Positions 1 to 6,767 are shown, counted from the first letter of the stretch. The stretch: DNA of 12,859 nt from Tardiphaga sp. (GCA_014377915.1 JACMOT010000458.1:1-12859); one strand, 5' to 3'. The notes: generated by a model from the letters alone, not told the origin. Numbers and translations: made by a program.

Positions 1-225
1 ACGAGGAGGTCTATCTGCGGGCTTACGACAGCGTCGGCAAAGCGCGACAATCGATCGGCCAATATCTGGACTTTTACAATGGCAGACGGACTCACTCCAG
101 CCTTGACGGCCGGACGCCCGATCAGGCCTACTTCACTTCGTTGCCGGTCCGCATGGCAGCCTACCCCCGGCAGAGGCTCCACCTATCGACGCGGAAAATC
201 TGTTCAGACAACCGGGACCACCTCA
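1..225 (+). mobile_element. 3' end of an IS3-family insertion sequence (left part outside window)
   Basis: The stretch begins inside a transposase OrfB reading frame and probably ends at the motif CCGGGACCACCTCA (212-225). That motif resembles the terminal inverted repeats of some IS3-family elements whose left end reads TGAGGTGGTCC. The left end and the other inverted repeat lie outside the window, so neither the boundary nor a target-site duplication can be confirmed. After 225 the sequence becomes the leader of a small host-type gene. Family identity rests on the transposase C-terminus; the exact end is inferred. Confidence 0.7.
3..161 (+). CDS. IS3-family transposase OrfB, C-terminal fragment
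   Basis: The frame starting at base 3 gives about 53 residues with the IS3 OrfB (rve/DDE integrase) C-terminal signature: YLRAYDSVGKAR, then YLDFYNGRRTHSSLDGRTPD, then QAYFTSLPVRMAA. This lies just past the third catalytic acid of the DDE domain, so the N-terminal part and active site are off the window. Relatives that I recall stop shortly after a run such as RMAA. Here the next codon is TAC (162-164) and the frame stays open, with no stop until 594-596, running into the downstream 72-aa gene. A stop lost by a single base change (TAA or TAG to TAC) is a plausible inference. Whether the element is still active cannot be judged. Confidence 0.82.
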
Positions 226-377
226 CCGTCTCAGCCGCAATGGTTCCATCGCTGCAAATCGCAGTGCTACGTTTGGCCAACGGCAAAGGCCGTACAGTCT
301 TTCCGACGGAACATTCCCGGCACCCGCGGCTTCGTTCAGTGGGGTGGAACACGGGCGCGATGCCCCGGGAGGCAGGA

Positions 378-596
378 ATGAAGGATTTTTCCAACGCGTC
401 GTTTCCGCCGGAAATGATTACCGTGATGAAGGAAGCGCTTGACGACGCCGTGTCGACGCTTCCCATGCCCGTCAACTCGTCGCATGTGCAATCGATCGCC
501 GAAAGCATTTTGCGAACGACCAAGGAGGGCGAGCGCGACCCGACCATGCTGAAAACCATGGCGCTGCTGGAATTGCAGATCACGCCACGCGACTGA
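378..596 (+). CDS. small conserved hypothetical protein, 72 aa
   Basis: The start is the ATG at 378, preceded by a clear ribosome binding site (GGGAGGCAGGA). The frame is also open upstream into the IS3 transposase, but the binding site and the change of sequence character favour 378. The product begins MKDFSNASFPPEMI, is rich in acidic and helix-forming residues, contains the stretch HVQSIAESILRTTKEGERDP, and has no signal peptide or membrane segment. It looks like a small cytoplasmic helical protein of a kind common in Bradyrhizobium. I recognise no domain and assign no function. It stands alone, downstream of an insertion sequence that may supply read-through transcription. Confidence 0.72.
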   Translation: MKDFSNASFPPEMITVMKEALDDAVSTLPMPVNSSHVQSIAESILRTTKEGERDPTMLKTMALLELQITPRD

Positions 597-718
597 CATC
601 CCCTCGGATCAGCGGAAATCAGGATGTTCACGTTTTCGCGCGCGACGAAAGTCGCTCTTGTTGCAACGCAACATTATCACTAGATCCGCGATGTCGCTGT
701 CAGACGGAGGTCGTTCAG

Positions 719-994
719 ATGCCATACGCGCTGTTTTCCAATGCCGTTCAGGTCAGCAACGCCTTTGCGACCAAATCCGAGGTATGGCAACACGCTGCCG
801 CCCGAGGGCTGGTCATCGAGGTTGGCTCCGGCGAAGAAGATCCGCCGCGGCGCATTCTCGACATGGGCTATTCGATTCACGCATGCGCCGATTTGGCACC
901 CATCACGGACAGCGCAGAGCATGGTGAATCCGACATCGCCCGGCTGATCGCGGCCGGAGCGTTCAATCTGCCGTCGGCAGCCGCCGCATCGTGA
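719..994 (+). CDS. small hypothetical protein, 91 aa
   Basis: The ATG at 719 follows a good ribosome binding site (GGAGG, seven bases upstream). The product starts MPYALFSNAVQVSNAFATKS and carries an acidic segment SGEEDPPRRILDMGY. There is no signal peptide, membrane helix or recognisable motif. I recall similar short proteins in Bradyrhizobium, but the function is unknown. The last ten codons (963-994) overlap the 3' end of the minus-strand gene at 963-1202, and the tail (AAGAFNLPSAAAAS) is low in complexity. The original stop may therefore have been lost and the frame extended through antisense sequence. The call as a gene rests on the ribosome binding site and a natural-looking N-terminal half. 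Confidence 0.65.
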   Translation: MPYALFSNAVQVSNAFATKSEVWQHAAARGLVIEVGSGEEDPPRRILDMGYSIHACADLAPITDSAEHGESDIARLIAAGAFNLPSAAAAS

Positions 995-1202
995 ATTCGA
1001 TTTCGTCGCCGGGCAATTCGCGCCAGCGCTCGACTTCGCTCATATAGGCCTGTTTGGGGAACCGATCGAGAAAGGCCCGGGCCGTCGCGCGGGCTTGCCA
1101 GCGCGGCAGGACGAAGGTCTCGCGGACATAGCCATCGGCCATTGCATGGCGGGCGCGTTTCTCCGCCATCCGGCTGGCGAGGTCCCGGGGTGTTCTCGGC
1201 AT
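963..1202 (-). CDS. small basic hypothetical protein, 79 aa
   Basis: I chose the ATG at 1202, which has an upstream purine-rich site (AAAGGTGATGCG). The frame is open further back to 1373, but those upstream starts lie in or next to a strong terminator (1291-1327). The product begins MPRTPRDLASRMAEKRARH, is basic at its N-terminus, and ends with ERWRELPGDEIEFTMRRLP. No domain, signal peptide or membrane segment is seen, and I know no function. On the minus strand it lies 89 bases downstream of a leader with its own promoter, a 14-codon frame and a terminator, so its expression may depend on read-through of that terminator. Its 3' end overlaps the convergent gene at 719-994 by 32 bases. Confidence 0.7.
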   Translation of the reverse strand: MPRTPRDLASRMAEKRARHAMADGYVRETFVLPRWQARATARAFLDRFPKQAYMSEVERWRELPGDEIEFTMRRLPTAD

Positions 1203-1290
1203 CGCATCACCTTTGCCAAAGCCATTTCCCAGCCTGCCATGGATCGACACCACGTCAAGGCGATCGACGTCGTCGGAGAGCGACATCCTC

Positions 1291-1327
1291 AAAAGAAAAG
1301 GGCGCCACGATGGCTCGTGGCGCCCTT
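1291..1327 (-). terminator. intrinsic (Rho-independent) terminator
   Basis: Read on the minus strand, a perfect 13-base-pair stem AAGGGCGCCACGA / TCGTGGCGCCCTT with a 4-base loop is followed immediately by a U-rich tract, TTTTCTTTT once the last stem bases are counted. This is a textbook intrinsic terminator. It lies between the leader promoter near 1490 and the 79-aa gene at 1202, so it would end most transcripts before that gene unless it is overcome. Confidence 0.9.
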
Positions 1328-1382
1328 CCCTGTTCTCGCTGAACCAGGCGCCGAGGCGCCCTTCCGGACTCAAAGCGTGAGC

Positions 1383-1427
1383 CTAGCGGGCGGCCTCAGC
1401 GAGGTGACAGCGCTTGGAATGAGACAC
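1383..1427 (-). CDS. putative 14-aa leader peptide or microprotein
   Basis: A GTG start (1425-1427) and TAG stop (1383-1385) enclose the peptide MSHSKRCHLAEAAR. The start lies seven bases after GGAGG in the sequence GAAAGGAGGTGGTCCA. This can pair with about 17 consecutive bases of the 16S rRNA 3' tail (established sequence GGATCACCTCCTTTC), counting one G-U wobble. Inside the frame CACCTC (1401-1406) can pair with the GAGGTG of the Shine-Dalgarno site, so the site could be masked within the RNA. No long run of one amino acid points to a classical amino-acid attenuator, though there are two His, two Ser and three Ala. An alternative 21-codon frame beginning at the GTG inside the Shine-Dalgarno site is less likely. 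Confidence 0.5.
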   Translation of the reverse strand: MSHSKRCHLAEAAR

Positions 1428-1443
1428 TGGACCACCTCCTTTC
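1428..1443 (-). promoter_or_regulatory. extended Shine-Dalgarno sequence
   Basis: The sequence GAAAGGAGGTGGTCCA matches the complement of the 16S rRNA 3' end across the whole tail rather than the usual 4-6 bases. The only internal departure, GGTGG for GGTGA, still pairs as a G-U wobble. Pairing would reach to the GTG start codon. Such length is unusual and could favour very strong initiation or capture of 30S subunits. Confidence 0.6.
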
Positions 1444-1461
1444 GTTGTTTGTGACAGAGAG

Positions 1462-1490
1462 AGTATAGGAACAGATTCGGGAGTTGTTAA
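1462..1490 (-). promoter_or_regulatory. sigma-70-type promoter of the leader RNA
   Basis: On the minus strand, TTAACA (1485-1490) and TATACT (1462-1467) are separated by exactly 17 bases, a near-consensus housekeeping promoter. It predicts a start near 1455, about 15 bases before the extended Shine-Dalgarno sequence. Pairing with a strong terminator 130-160 bases downstream supports a real short transcription unit. Confidence 0.72.
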
Positions 1491-1690
1491 GGGCCATCGC
1501 CGCCGCGAGCCATGCAATCGCGCACGGCTCAGGCGAGCCAGCCGGCGTTGTGGAACGGGATCGCGCTGTGCATGATCCAGATCAACCGTGCTGCGCGGTC
1601 ACCTTCGGGTTGACGCGCAGGGCGGCGGCAACAAGGCAGGGCGGCGACTTCTATCGGGTTTCCCCTCTTTCCCTGGACCTTGCCGTGTTG
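1491..1690. other. intergenic region upstream of the MFS gene, no gene seen
   Basis: This 200-base stretch separates the minus-strand leader promoter from the MFS transporter start. The MFS frame is open through it back to 1484, but the translated residues are unlike a transporter N-terminus. I find no convincing promoter, terminator or RNA gene. A TTGACG at 1609 lacks a suitable -10 box. Confidence 0.5.
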
Positions 1691-2890
1691 ATGACCAGCC
1701 CGCCCGAATTTCAGCCGAAGCGGCTGATGACGCGTCGCCTGTCGATCATCTTTCAGATCGCCGCGCTCGGCACCGTCGCAATGTGCGCCAGCGCGCCGAC
1801 GCCGCTTTACCGCGTCTACCAGCAGCACTGGGAATTTTCCCCGGTGATGGTCACGATCGTGTTCTCGGCCTACGCCATCAGCCTGCTGCTGGCGCTGCTC
1901 ACCGTCGGCGGCTTGTCGGATTATATCGGCCGCCGCCCGATGATCTTTTCGGGGCTCGCCATCAGCGCGCTGGCGCTGGTGATGTTCATCGCGGCCGACT
2001 CGGTCGCCATGCTGATCGCCGCGCGGACCATTCAGGGGTTCGCAGTCGGTATCGCGTTCGGCGCCATCGGTGCCGCGATGCTCGATACCGACCGCGCCCA
2101 TGGCTCGCTGATGAACAGCGTCACGCCGGTGACCGGCACCGCGATCGGCACGCTGTTCTCCGGCCTGCTGGTCACCTACGCGCCGATGCCGACCCAATTG
2201 ATCTACGTCGTGCTGCTGATCGCCAGCGTGCTGCTCGCCGCGCTGGTGTGGTGGATGCCGGAAACCGGTGTGAAGCGACCGGGCGCGCTGGCATCGCTGC
2301 GGCCGGTCGTGCGGGTACCGCATCATGCGCGGCCAGCGCTGATCCTGGTGTCGCCGGGCATCGTCGCGCTATGGGCGCTGTGCGGCTTCTATCTGTCGCT
2401 GATGCCGGGGCTGCTGCAACTGGAGACCGGATCGAACTCACCCCTGCTGGGCGGCTTCGCCGTCTCATTGCTCACCTTCAGCGGTGCCGCGGCGATGCTG
2501 CTGGCGCGGCCCTGGCCCGGCATCACGATCCTGATCCGCAGCATGTCGGCCCTGATCGTCGGCGTCTTCATTACCCTCGCCGGCACCTCCACCCAAAGCA
2601 TTCCGCTGCTGCTGACCGGCACCGTGGTCGCCGGCTTCGGCTTCGGCGCTGGCTTCTTCGGCAGCGTCCGTCTCGTAGTGCCGCTGGCGCAGCCGCACGA
2701 ACGTGCCGGCCTGCTGTCGGTTATCCTGATCGTCGGCTACCTCGCCTTCAGCCTGCCAACCATCGTCGCCGGACTGTTCGTGCCGCGGCTCGGCCTGCCG
2801 CTGACGCTGTATATTTACGGCGCAGCCGTCATCGTGCTGGCGGCGATCTCGCTGATCGCCGCCGCACTATCGGTCCGACGCGCGGCGTAA
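1691..2890 (+). CDS. MFS transporter, drug/metabolite efflux type
   Basis: The 399-aa product is an integral membrane protein with about 12 hydrophobic segments, the usual length for the major facilitator superfamily. Motif A follows TM2 at residues 73-83 (GGLSDYIGRRP), and an R-containing segment AARTIQG in TM4 matches the motif B position. A C-terminal half with further glycine- and alanine-rich helices (AGFGFGAGFFG) follows a central loop near residues 190-215. I chose ATG 1691; ATG 1727 (MTRRLS) is an alternative, and both have weak ribosome binding sites. The substrate cannot be told; sequence character suggests a proton-driven exporter of small molecules. It ends 6 bases before the convergent gene at 2897-3346. 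No linked regulator is seen. Confidence 0.88.
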   Translation: MTSPPEFQPKRLMTRRLSIIFQIAALGTVAMCASAPTPLYRVYQQHWEFSPVMVTIVFSAYAISLLLALLTVGGLSDYIGRRPMIFSGLAISALALVMFIAADSVAMLIAARTIQGFAVGIAFGAIGAAMLDTDRAHGSLMNSVTPVTGTAIGTLFSGLLVTYAPMPTQLIYVVLLIASVLLAALVWWMPETGVKRPGALASLRPVVRVPHHARPALILVSPGIVALWALCGFYLSLMPGLLQLETGSNSPLLGGFAVSLLTFSGAAAMLLARPWPGITILIRSMSALIVGVFITLAGTSTQSIPLLLTGTVVAGFGFGAGFFGSVRLVVPLAQPHERAGLLSVILIVGYLAFSLPTIVAGLFVPRLGLPLTLYIYGAAVIVLAAISLIAAALSVRRAA

Positions 2891-2896
2891 CAGCGG

Positions 2897-3346
2897 CTAC
2901 GTCATGCTGCCCGGCATGAAGCAGCGGATCGAAACGCCCGCGGTGCCACGCATCGGCCAGACCATGGTACGACCGACACGGTTCGGTCCGGTAATGACCG
3001 CTTCGTCGGGCACATCCAGCCAGGCGCCGTCGAGCCGCACCTTGTAATGACCGCTGCTGGATTCCCAGTCGACATCGCTGACGGCGCTGCCGTCGGCGTC
3101 GGAGCAACATGGCCCCTTGCCGCTGCGCAGGCTGTCGAACCAGGATTTCAGTTCCGGGCTGGTGGCGGCATATTGCCCGCGATCGCGCGCGGCGACCGAT
3201 TGCGGCAATGCGGTCAGCGACAGGGCTGCCGTCGCCAACACCGCGGCGCCGGACCAGCGCCAAGCGCGGCGGCGCCTGTCCTTGTATGAAAGGCCATCAT
3301 GATGCGAACACGGCGCATTCACGCCGGAAGTGATCCAGTCGCTCAT
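2897..3346 (-). CDS. small exported protein with a Cys-Cys pair, 149 aa
   Basis: An N-terminal arginine cluster (RRRR, residues 24-27), a hydrophobic stretch GAAVLATAALSLTAL and a likely cleavage site after SVAA (about residue 53) make this a periplasmic or secreted protein. The mature part has the vicinal pair C80-C81 in SGKGPCCSDADG, a third cysteine at 142 in SIRCFMPG, and tryptophan-rich beta-type segments. I recall similar short Bradyrhizobium and Rhodopseudomonas proteins with the same CC(S/D) and RCFMPG ends; their role is unknown. The ATG at 3346 has GGAG about eight bases upstream, but it makes an unusually long n-region before the arginines. GTG 3322 is a possible alternative start. 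It converges with the MFS gene. Confidence 0.78.
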   Translation of the reverse strand: MSDWITSGVNAPCSHHDGLSYKDRRRRAWRWSGAAVLATAALSLTALPQSVAARDRGQYAATSPELKSWFDSLRSGKGPCCSDADGSAVSDVDWESSSGHYKVRLDGAWLDVPDEAVITGPNRVGRTMVWPMRGTAGVSIRCFMPGSMT

Positions 3347-3724
3347 TTGCTTGCTCCAGCCCCCGGCCGGCGCAGTTATGATGATGCATTTCGCGGGCCA
3401 ACTCCCCGCCTGGTCTGGTATCGCTCACGCTAACGCGTATCACGCGACTTCAATCAACCCGCTGCAACAATATGACAGTTACCGGGGGGCGTGCCCGTAT
3501 CATACGCGATTCTCAGGATTGCCCCAGCAACTGTTCGCAGCGCGAACTTTTTACCGTCGATATCGCGGAAGCGGCCTCGAAAGGGCGCCACCGGTGGCGA
3601 TAAGCTATCCACTGTCTTGCCCGACAACGCAGGGAACAAGACGCGCTGATACGTTGACGATGCGGCCGCGGCCTTGACATAATTATACTGCGCGACATCG
3701 GGACAGGCACGCCACCGGAACAAA
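3347..3724. other. 378-base divergent intergenic region with palindromes
   Basis: This region lies between two genes that read away from each other. I see no convincing gene; the open frames here lack ribosome binding sites and protein-like composition. It holds palindromes CGCGTATCACGCG (3434-3446) and CGTATCATACG (3496-3506), which share the core CGTATCA, and a perfect 14-base palindrome CGCCACCGGTGGCG (3586-3599). A candidate promoter for the plus-strand gene is listed separately. Confidence 0.5.
3654..3683 (+). promoter_or_regulatory. candidate promoter of the GrlR-like gene
   Basis: TTGACG (3654-3659) and CATAAT (3678-3683) are separated by 18 bases, giving a start roughly 35 bases before ATG 3725. 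A second TTGACA (3674-3679) and a TATACT (3684-3689) overlap the site but are not correctly spaced with each other. The assignment is by eye only. Confidence 0.4.
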
Positions 3725-4081
3725 ATGAAAAACGCACTTTATTCGATCCATGTCGACCTGCTGGATGGTCGTTCCGGCAAGGGGAGCGGCGTCGTGGTTT
3801 TTCGCGATGGCCAGATCCTGGGCGGCGATGCCTATCTGTTTTATGTCGGTAGCTACATGGTCAATCCGGACAATCGGACCTTCAAGGGCGAGGTCACCGT
3901 GATGCAGCATACGCCGAGTCCAGATATGAGCCCGCTGTTCGGCAATCAAAAACAGCCGATCGGCATTGGCGTCAGCGGCACCTTCGACGATCATTCGGCG
4001 ACCATGAACGGTACCGCGCTGGTCGGCACGGCCAGCCAGATTTTTCGCGCGACGTTGCGCCGACTGGCCAATGCCACATAG
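3725..4081 (+). CDS. GrlR-like small regulatory-domain protein, 118 aa
   Basis: The start MKNALYSIHVDLLDGRSGKG, followed by GVVVFRDGQILGGDAYLFYVGSY, matches the pattern I know for the GrlR family, small calycin-like beta-barrel proteins. GrlR of enteropathogenic E. coli holds the activator GrlA of the type III secretion island in check. Here no GrlA homologue and no secretion gene lie nearby, so the role cannot be transferred; lone GrlR-like proteins occur in many soil proteobacteria. No signal peptide or membrane helix is present. Its stop is 4 bases from the stop of the convergent histidine kinase, and it is monocistronic. The family call is from recalled motif similarity and should be tested by profile search. 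Confidence 0.7.
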   Translation: MKNALYSIHVDLLDGRSGKGSGVVVFRDGQILGGDAYLFYVGSYMVNPDNRTFKGEVTVMQHTPSPDMSPLFGNQKQPIGIGVSGTFDDHSATMNGTALVGTASQIFRATLRRLANAT

Positions 4082-4085
4082 CGCT

Positions 4086-6767
4086 CTACTCGGCGGCCAG
4101 CTCAACAGGCGCTATGCGCGGTAGCACGATCTGGATGCGCGTGCCCTTGCCGGGCTCGGAGCTGAGGACCAGCCGGCCACCGAGCCGGTTGGTGACAATA
4201 CTGTAGACAATGTGCAGGCCAAGCCCGGTGCCGCCCTGGTCGCGGCGCGTGGTGAAGAACGGATCAAAGGCGCGGCGCCGCACCTCGGGGCTCATGCCCG
4301 CCCCATTGTCGGAAAACAACAGTTCGATGTGATCCGGGCCGGATTCGTGAATCCGGACCTCCACCGCGCCGCCACCGCCGCCCGGAAAGGCATGCGCGAC
4401 CGCGTTGAGGAACAGGTTGGTCAGCACCTGCCCATAGGGGCCGGGATAGCTGTTCATGATCAGATTCGGCTTGCAGTCGACGGACAGTGCGAGGTTCTGT
4501 TTCCGCAGCCCCGGCTTCAGGCTCAACACCACCTGCTCGGTCAGGTCGGCCAGATCGAACACCCGCTGGTCCGAATAATTGCGGTCCGCTGCCACCTGCT
4601 TGAAGGACTGGATCAGTTCGGCGGCGCGGTTGAGATTGGCGACCAGCTGCGAGGCGGCATCGCGGTTGGACTCGATGAATTCAGTCAGACTGGAACGCCG
4701 CAGGTCGCCGCGAGCGACCTCCGCCGCGAACAGCGCGATCTTGCGTTCCAGCGACGATGCCACCGTCAGGCTGATACCGACGGGATTGTTGACCTCGTGC
4801 GCGACGCCGGCGACCAGACGGCCGAGCGCGGCGAGCTTCTCCGCCTCGATCAGCGAATTTTGCGTCTCGCGCAAATTGCGTAGCGCGGCCTCGGCGGCGT
4901 CCTTGGCCTTGCGCATCTCGGCTTCGCTGCGCTTGCGCTCGCCGATGTCGAGCGCCACCGTGACGATATTCTCGATATTGCCGTCGGGCGTCAGCAGCGG
5001 CATCTTGTTGACGAGCCATTGCCGCATGGTGCCAGCCGCGTCCTGGTATTCTTCCTCGTAGAAGCCGAGGCCGTCGCGGGTCGCCAGCACGCGCTTGTCG
5101 TTCGCGTCGGTCTTGCCGGCCCCATAGCGCGACATCAGGTCGGCGGTGGTGCGGCCGAGCGCCTCGCCGGGCTCGATCCCGAAAATGCCGGCCATGTAGC
5201 GGTTCATCAGCACATAGCGCAGCTGCGGATCCTTGACATTGATCACAGCGGGAACCGTATCGATCACCTGCTGCAGCAGACGGCGGCCTTCCTTCACGGC
5301 GGCTTCCGCGCGCTTCTGGTTGGTGATGTCGCGCACGGTGCCTTCGTAGCGCACGATGTGGCCGGCGGCGTCCCGCACCGCCGTGGCACTGTCGGAGATC
5401 CACAGCACCGAGTAGTGCCGCTGCCGCACCTGGTACTCGAATTCGCGCACCGTGCCGTCGCGCTCCATGCGTCGCATGTACTCCTGGCGCGCTTCGGGAT
5501 CGACATAAATGGAACGTGAAATATCCAGCGTGGCGCGGATCAGTTCCTCCGGCGAATCGTACCCCATCATCCGCGCCAGCGCCGGATTGGCATTGAGCAA
5601 GGCGCCTTCCGGCGTCGTGACATAGATGCCGTCGACCGAGCCCTCGAACAGCTTGCGGTAGCTCTCCTCGGCCAGGCGCTGCTCAGCCAATGCGCGCACC
5701 GCCGCCTCGCGCGCCGCGTCGGCATCGACCAGGGTGCGGCGAAACACCTCCGCGGCGCGCGCGATGTCGCCGATCTCGTTGCTGATCTCGGTCGCGGGGA
5801 TGGCGGTGTGCTGGGCGCCGCCGGCCAGCGCCCGCATCGCTCTCGCAATTGCCCGCAACGGCCGCACCGTGCGCCGGACCACGAACACCGCCGCCAGCAG
5901 GCCAATCAGCACGCCCGCGATACCGAACGCGATACTTTGCCCCTTCGCCTCGGACAAAGTGCGGGCGAATTCACGCGATACCACCCGGCCGCGCCGCGCA
6001 CTCAGTTCGCGCAGCAATTCGGTGACGCGGCCGATCAGCCGGCCCTCGGTGCCCAGCACGTCGCGATCGATCTCGGCGATCTCGCTCTCGGTGGCGGCGA
6101 TGGCGCCGATGCCATCGGCATAGGCATCGGCGGCGATCCGCAACGCCGGGTCGTCGATCGGCAACGCCCGCATGCGCTGCGCGGACTGCTCCGCATTGAC
6201 CGGATCGCGCGCGAGCAAAGCGGCATTGATCTGGTTCTGTGCCCTGAACAGGCTGCGGGCGGTGGCACGGTTCGGCGTCTCGCCGATCGCCGCTTCGAAC
6301 TTGTCGCGCAGCGGTGGCAGCGCGGTAACAAGCGCGGTACGGCGCGCGATCAGGGCGCTGACCCGGTCGATGCCCTCACGGTAGCTGGTCAGCCGCGCGC
6401 CAACGCCATCGATCATGTCGCGTTGCTCGGGCGCCAGATCGATCCGCGTTTGCTTCAGATCGTCGCCGAGCGCGGCCGCGGCCCGCGACACCTTCTCGGG
6501 CATCGCGTCGGGATCGGTGACGAAGTCCCGCGCCGCCAGCCGCAGGCTGTTCATGCGGCGATCAATGTCTTCGGCCAGATCGCCCACAGCCTCCAGCCGC
6601 TGCAATTCCGCGAAGGTCCGGTCGATATGACGAAACGCGACAACGCTGGCCGCGCCGGTGATCATGATGACCGCCAACACCAGCAGAAAACCGCTGAAAG
6701 TCAGTTGACCGATCGAAATCGGGGATGATCGAAACCGCTGAAAAAACGCCGTGATAGCAGATGGCAT
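4086..6767 (-). CDS. membrane sensor histidine kinase, HAMP-PAS-PAS, HPK4-like
   Basis: The 893-aa protein has TM1 at about 20-45, a helical periplasmic sensor of about 230 residues (rich in RR, DR and ER pairs, likely a four-helix bundle), and TM2 at about 277-297. These are followed by HAMP (298-349), PAS1 (about 368-488) and PAS2 (about 495-613), both ending in typical TVRDITNQKRAE / ALDIGERKRSE linkers, and a coiled coil (615-645). The kinase core has the phospho-acceptor H657 in GVAHEVNNPVG, N-box N784/N788, G1 DNGAGM (820-825) and G2 GGTGLGL (845-851). The HEVNNP form is typical of the HPK4/NtrB-DctB class. There is no receiver domain, and no response regulator is in the window. The gene starts 96 bases after the PQQ dehydrogenase on the same strand, so co-transcription is possible. 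Its signal is unknown. Confidence 0.93.
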   Translation of the reverse strand: MPSAITAFFQRFRSSPISIGQLTFSGFLLVLAVIMITGAASVVAFRHIDRTFAELQRLEAVGDLAEDIDRRMNSLRLAARDFVTDPDAMPEKVSRAAAALGDDLKQTRIDLAPEQRDMIDGVGARLTSYREGIDRVSALIARRTALVTALPPLRDKFEAAIGETPNRATARSLFRAQNQINAALLARDPVNAEQSAQRMRALPIDDPALRIAADAYADGIGAIAATESEIAEIDRDVLGTEGRLIGRVTELLRELSARRGRVVSREFARTLSEAKGQSIAFGIAGVLIGLLAAVFVVRRTVRPLRAIARAMRALAGGAQHTAIPATEISNEIGDIARAAEVFRRTLVDADAAREAAVRALAEQRLAEESYRKLFEGSVDGIYVTTPEGALLNANPALARMMGYDSPEELIRATLDISRSIYVDPEARQEYMRRMERDGTVREFEYQVRQRHYSVLWISDSATAVRDAAGHIVRYEGTVRDITNQKRAEAAVKEGRRLLQQVIDTVPAVINVKDPQLRYVLMNRYMAGIFGIEPGEALGRTTADLMSRYGAGKTDANDKRVLATRDGLGFYEEEYQDAAGTMRQWLVNKMPLLTPDGNIENIVTVALDIGERKRSEAEMRKAKDAAEAALRNLRETQNSLIEAEKLAALGRLVAGVAHEVNNPVGISLTVASSLERKIALFAAEVARGDLRRSSLTEFIESNRDAASQLVANLNRAAELIQSFKQVAADRNYSDQRVFDLADLTEQVVLSLKPGLRKQNLALSVDCKPNLIMNSYPGPYGQVLTNLFLNAVAHAFPGGGGGAVEVRIHESGPDHIELLFSDNGAGMSPEVRRRAFDPFFTTRRDQGGTGLGLHIVYSIVTNRLGGRLVLSSEPGKGTRIQIVLPRIAPVELAAE

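Larger units (their letters stand above)
1291..1455 (-). ncRNA. about 165-nt leader or small RNA with 14-codon ORF and alternative hairpins
   Basis: The limits come from the promoter (start near 1455) and the terminator (end near 1291); no expression data are available. The RNA would contain an extended Shine-Dalgarno sequence, a 14-codon frame, and four G/C-rich segments. Segment A (1355-1365, GGAAGGGCGCC) is an exact 11-base copy of the 5' arm of the terminator (1319-1329). Segment A can therefore pair with the terminator 3' arm, and segment B (1347-1352, GGCGCC) can pair with either A or the terminator 5' arm. These pairings exclude one another, as in attenuators. It could instead be a free small RNA encoding a microprotein; the sequence does not decide between the two. 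Confidence 0.55.

Noticed and set aside
302..332. GGAAC ... CGTT as an EcfG (general stress) promoter for the 72-aa gene
   Set aside because: The spacer between GGAAC and CGTT is about 20 bases, longer than the usual 16-17.
1203..1373. Longer start for the 79-aa minus-strand gene (ATG 1373 or 1286)
   Set aside because: ATG 1373 would place a strong terminator inside the coding region, and ATG 1286 has GAGG directly against the start codon. ATG 1202 has the better ribosome site.
1421..1443. Plus-strand CACTGGACCACCTCCTTTCG resembles the 3' end of 16S rRNA
   Set aside because: No rRNA sequence precedes it. The likeness arises because the minus strand carries an extended Shine-Dalgarno sequence complementary to that tail.
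1529..2326. 265-aa open frame on the minus strand opposite the MFS gene
   Set aside because: Low-complexity Arg/His/Gln-rich translation typical of an antisense shadow of a high-GC gene.
3454..3737. Minus-strand open frames in the 3347-3724 intergenic region
   Set aside because: No ribosome binding site and no recognisable protein character.
4212..4883. Long plus-strand open frames opposite the histidine kinase (also 5808-6728)
   Set aside because: Antisense shadows; no ribosome sites and no protein-family features.
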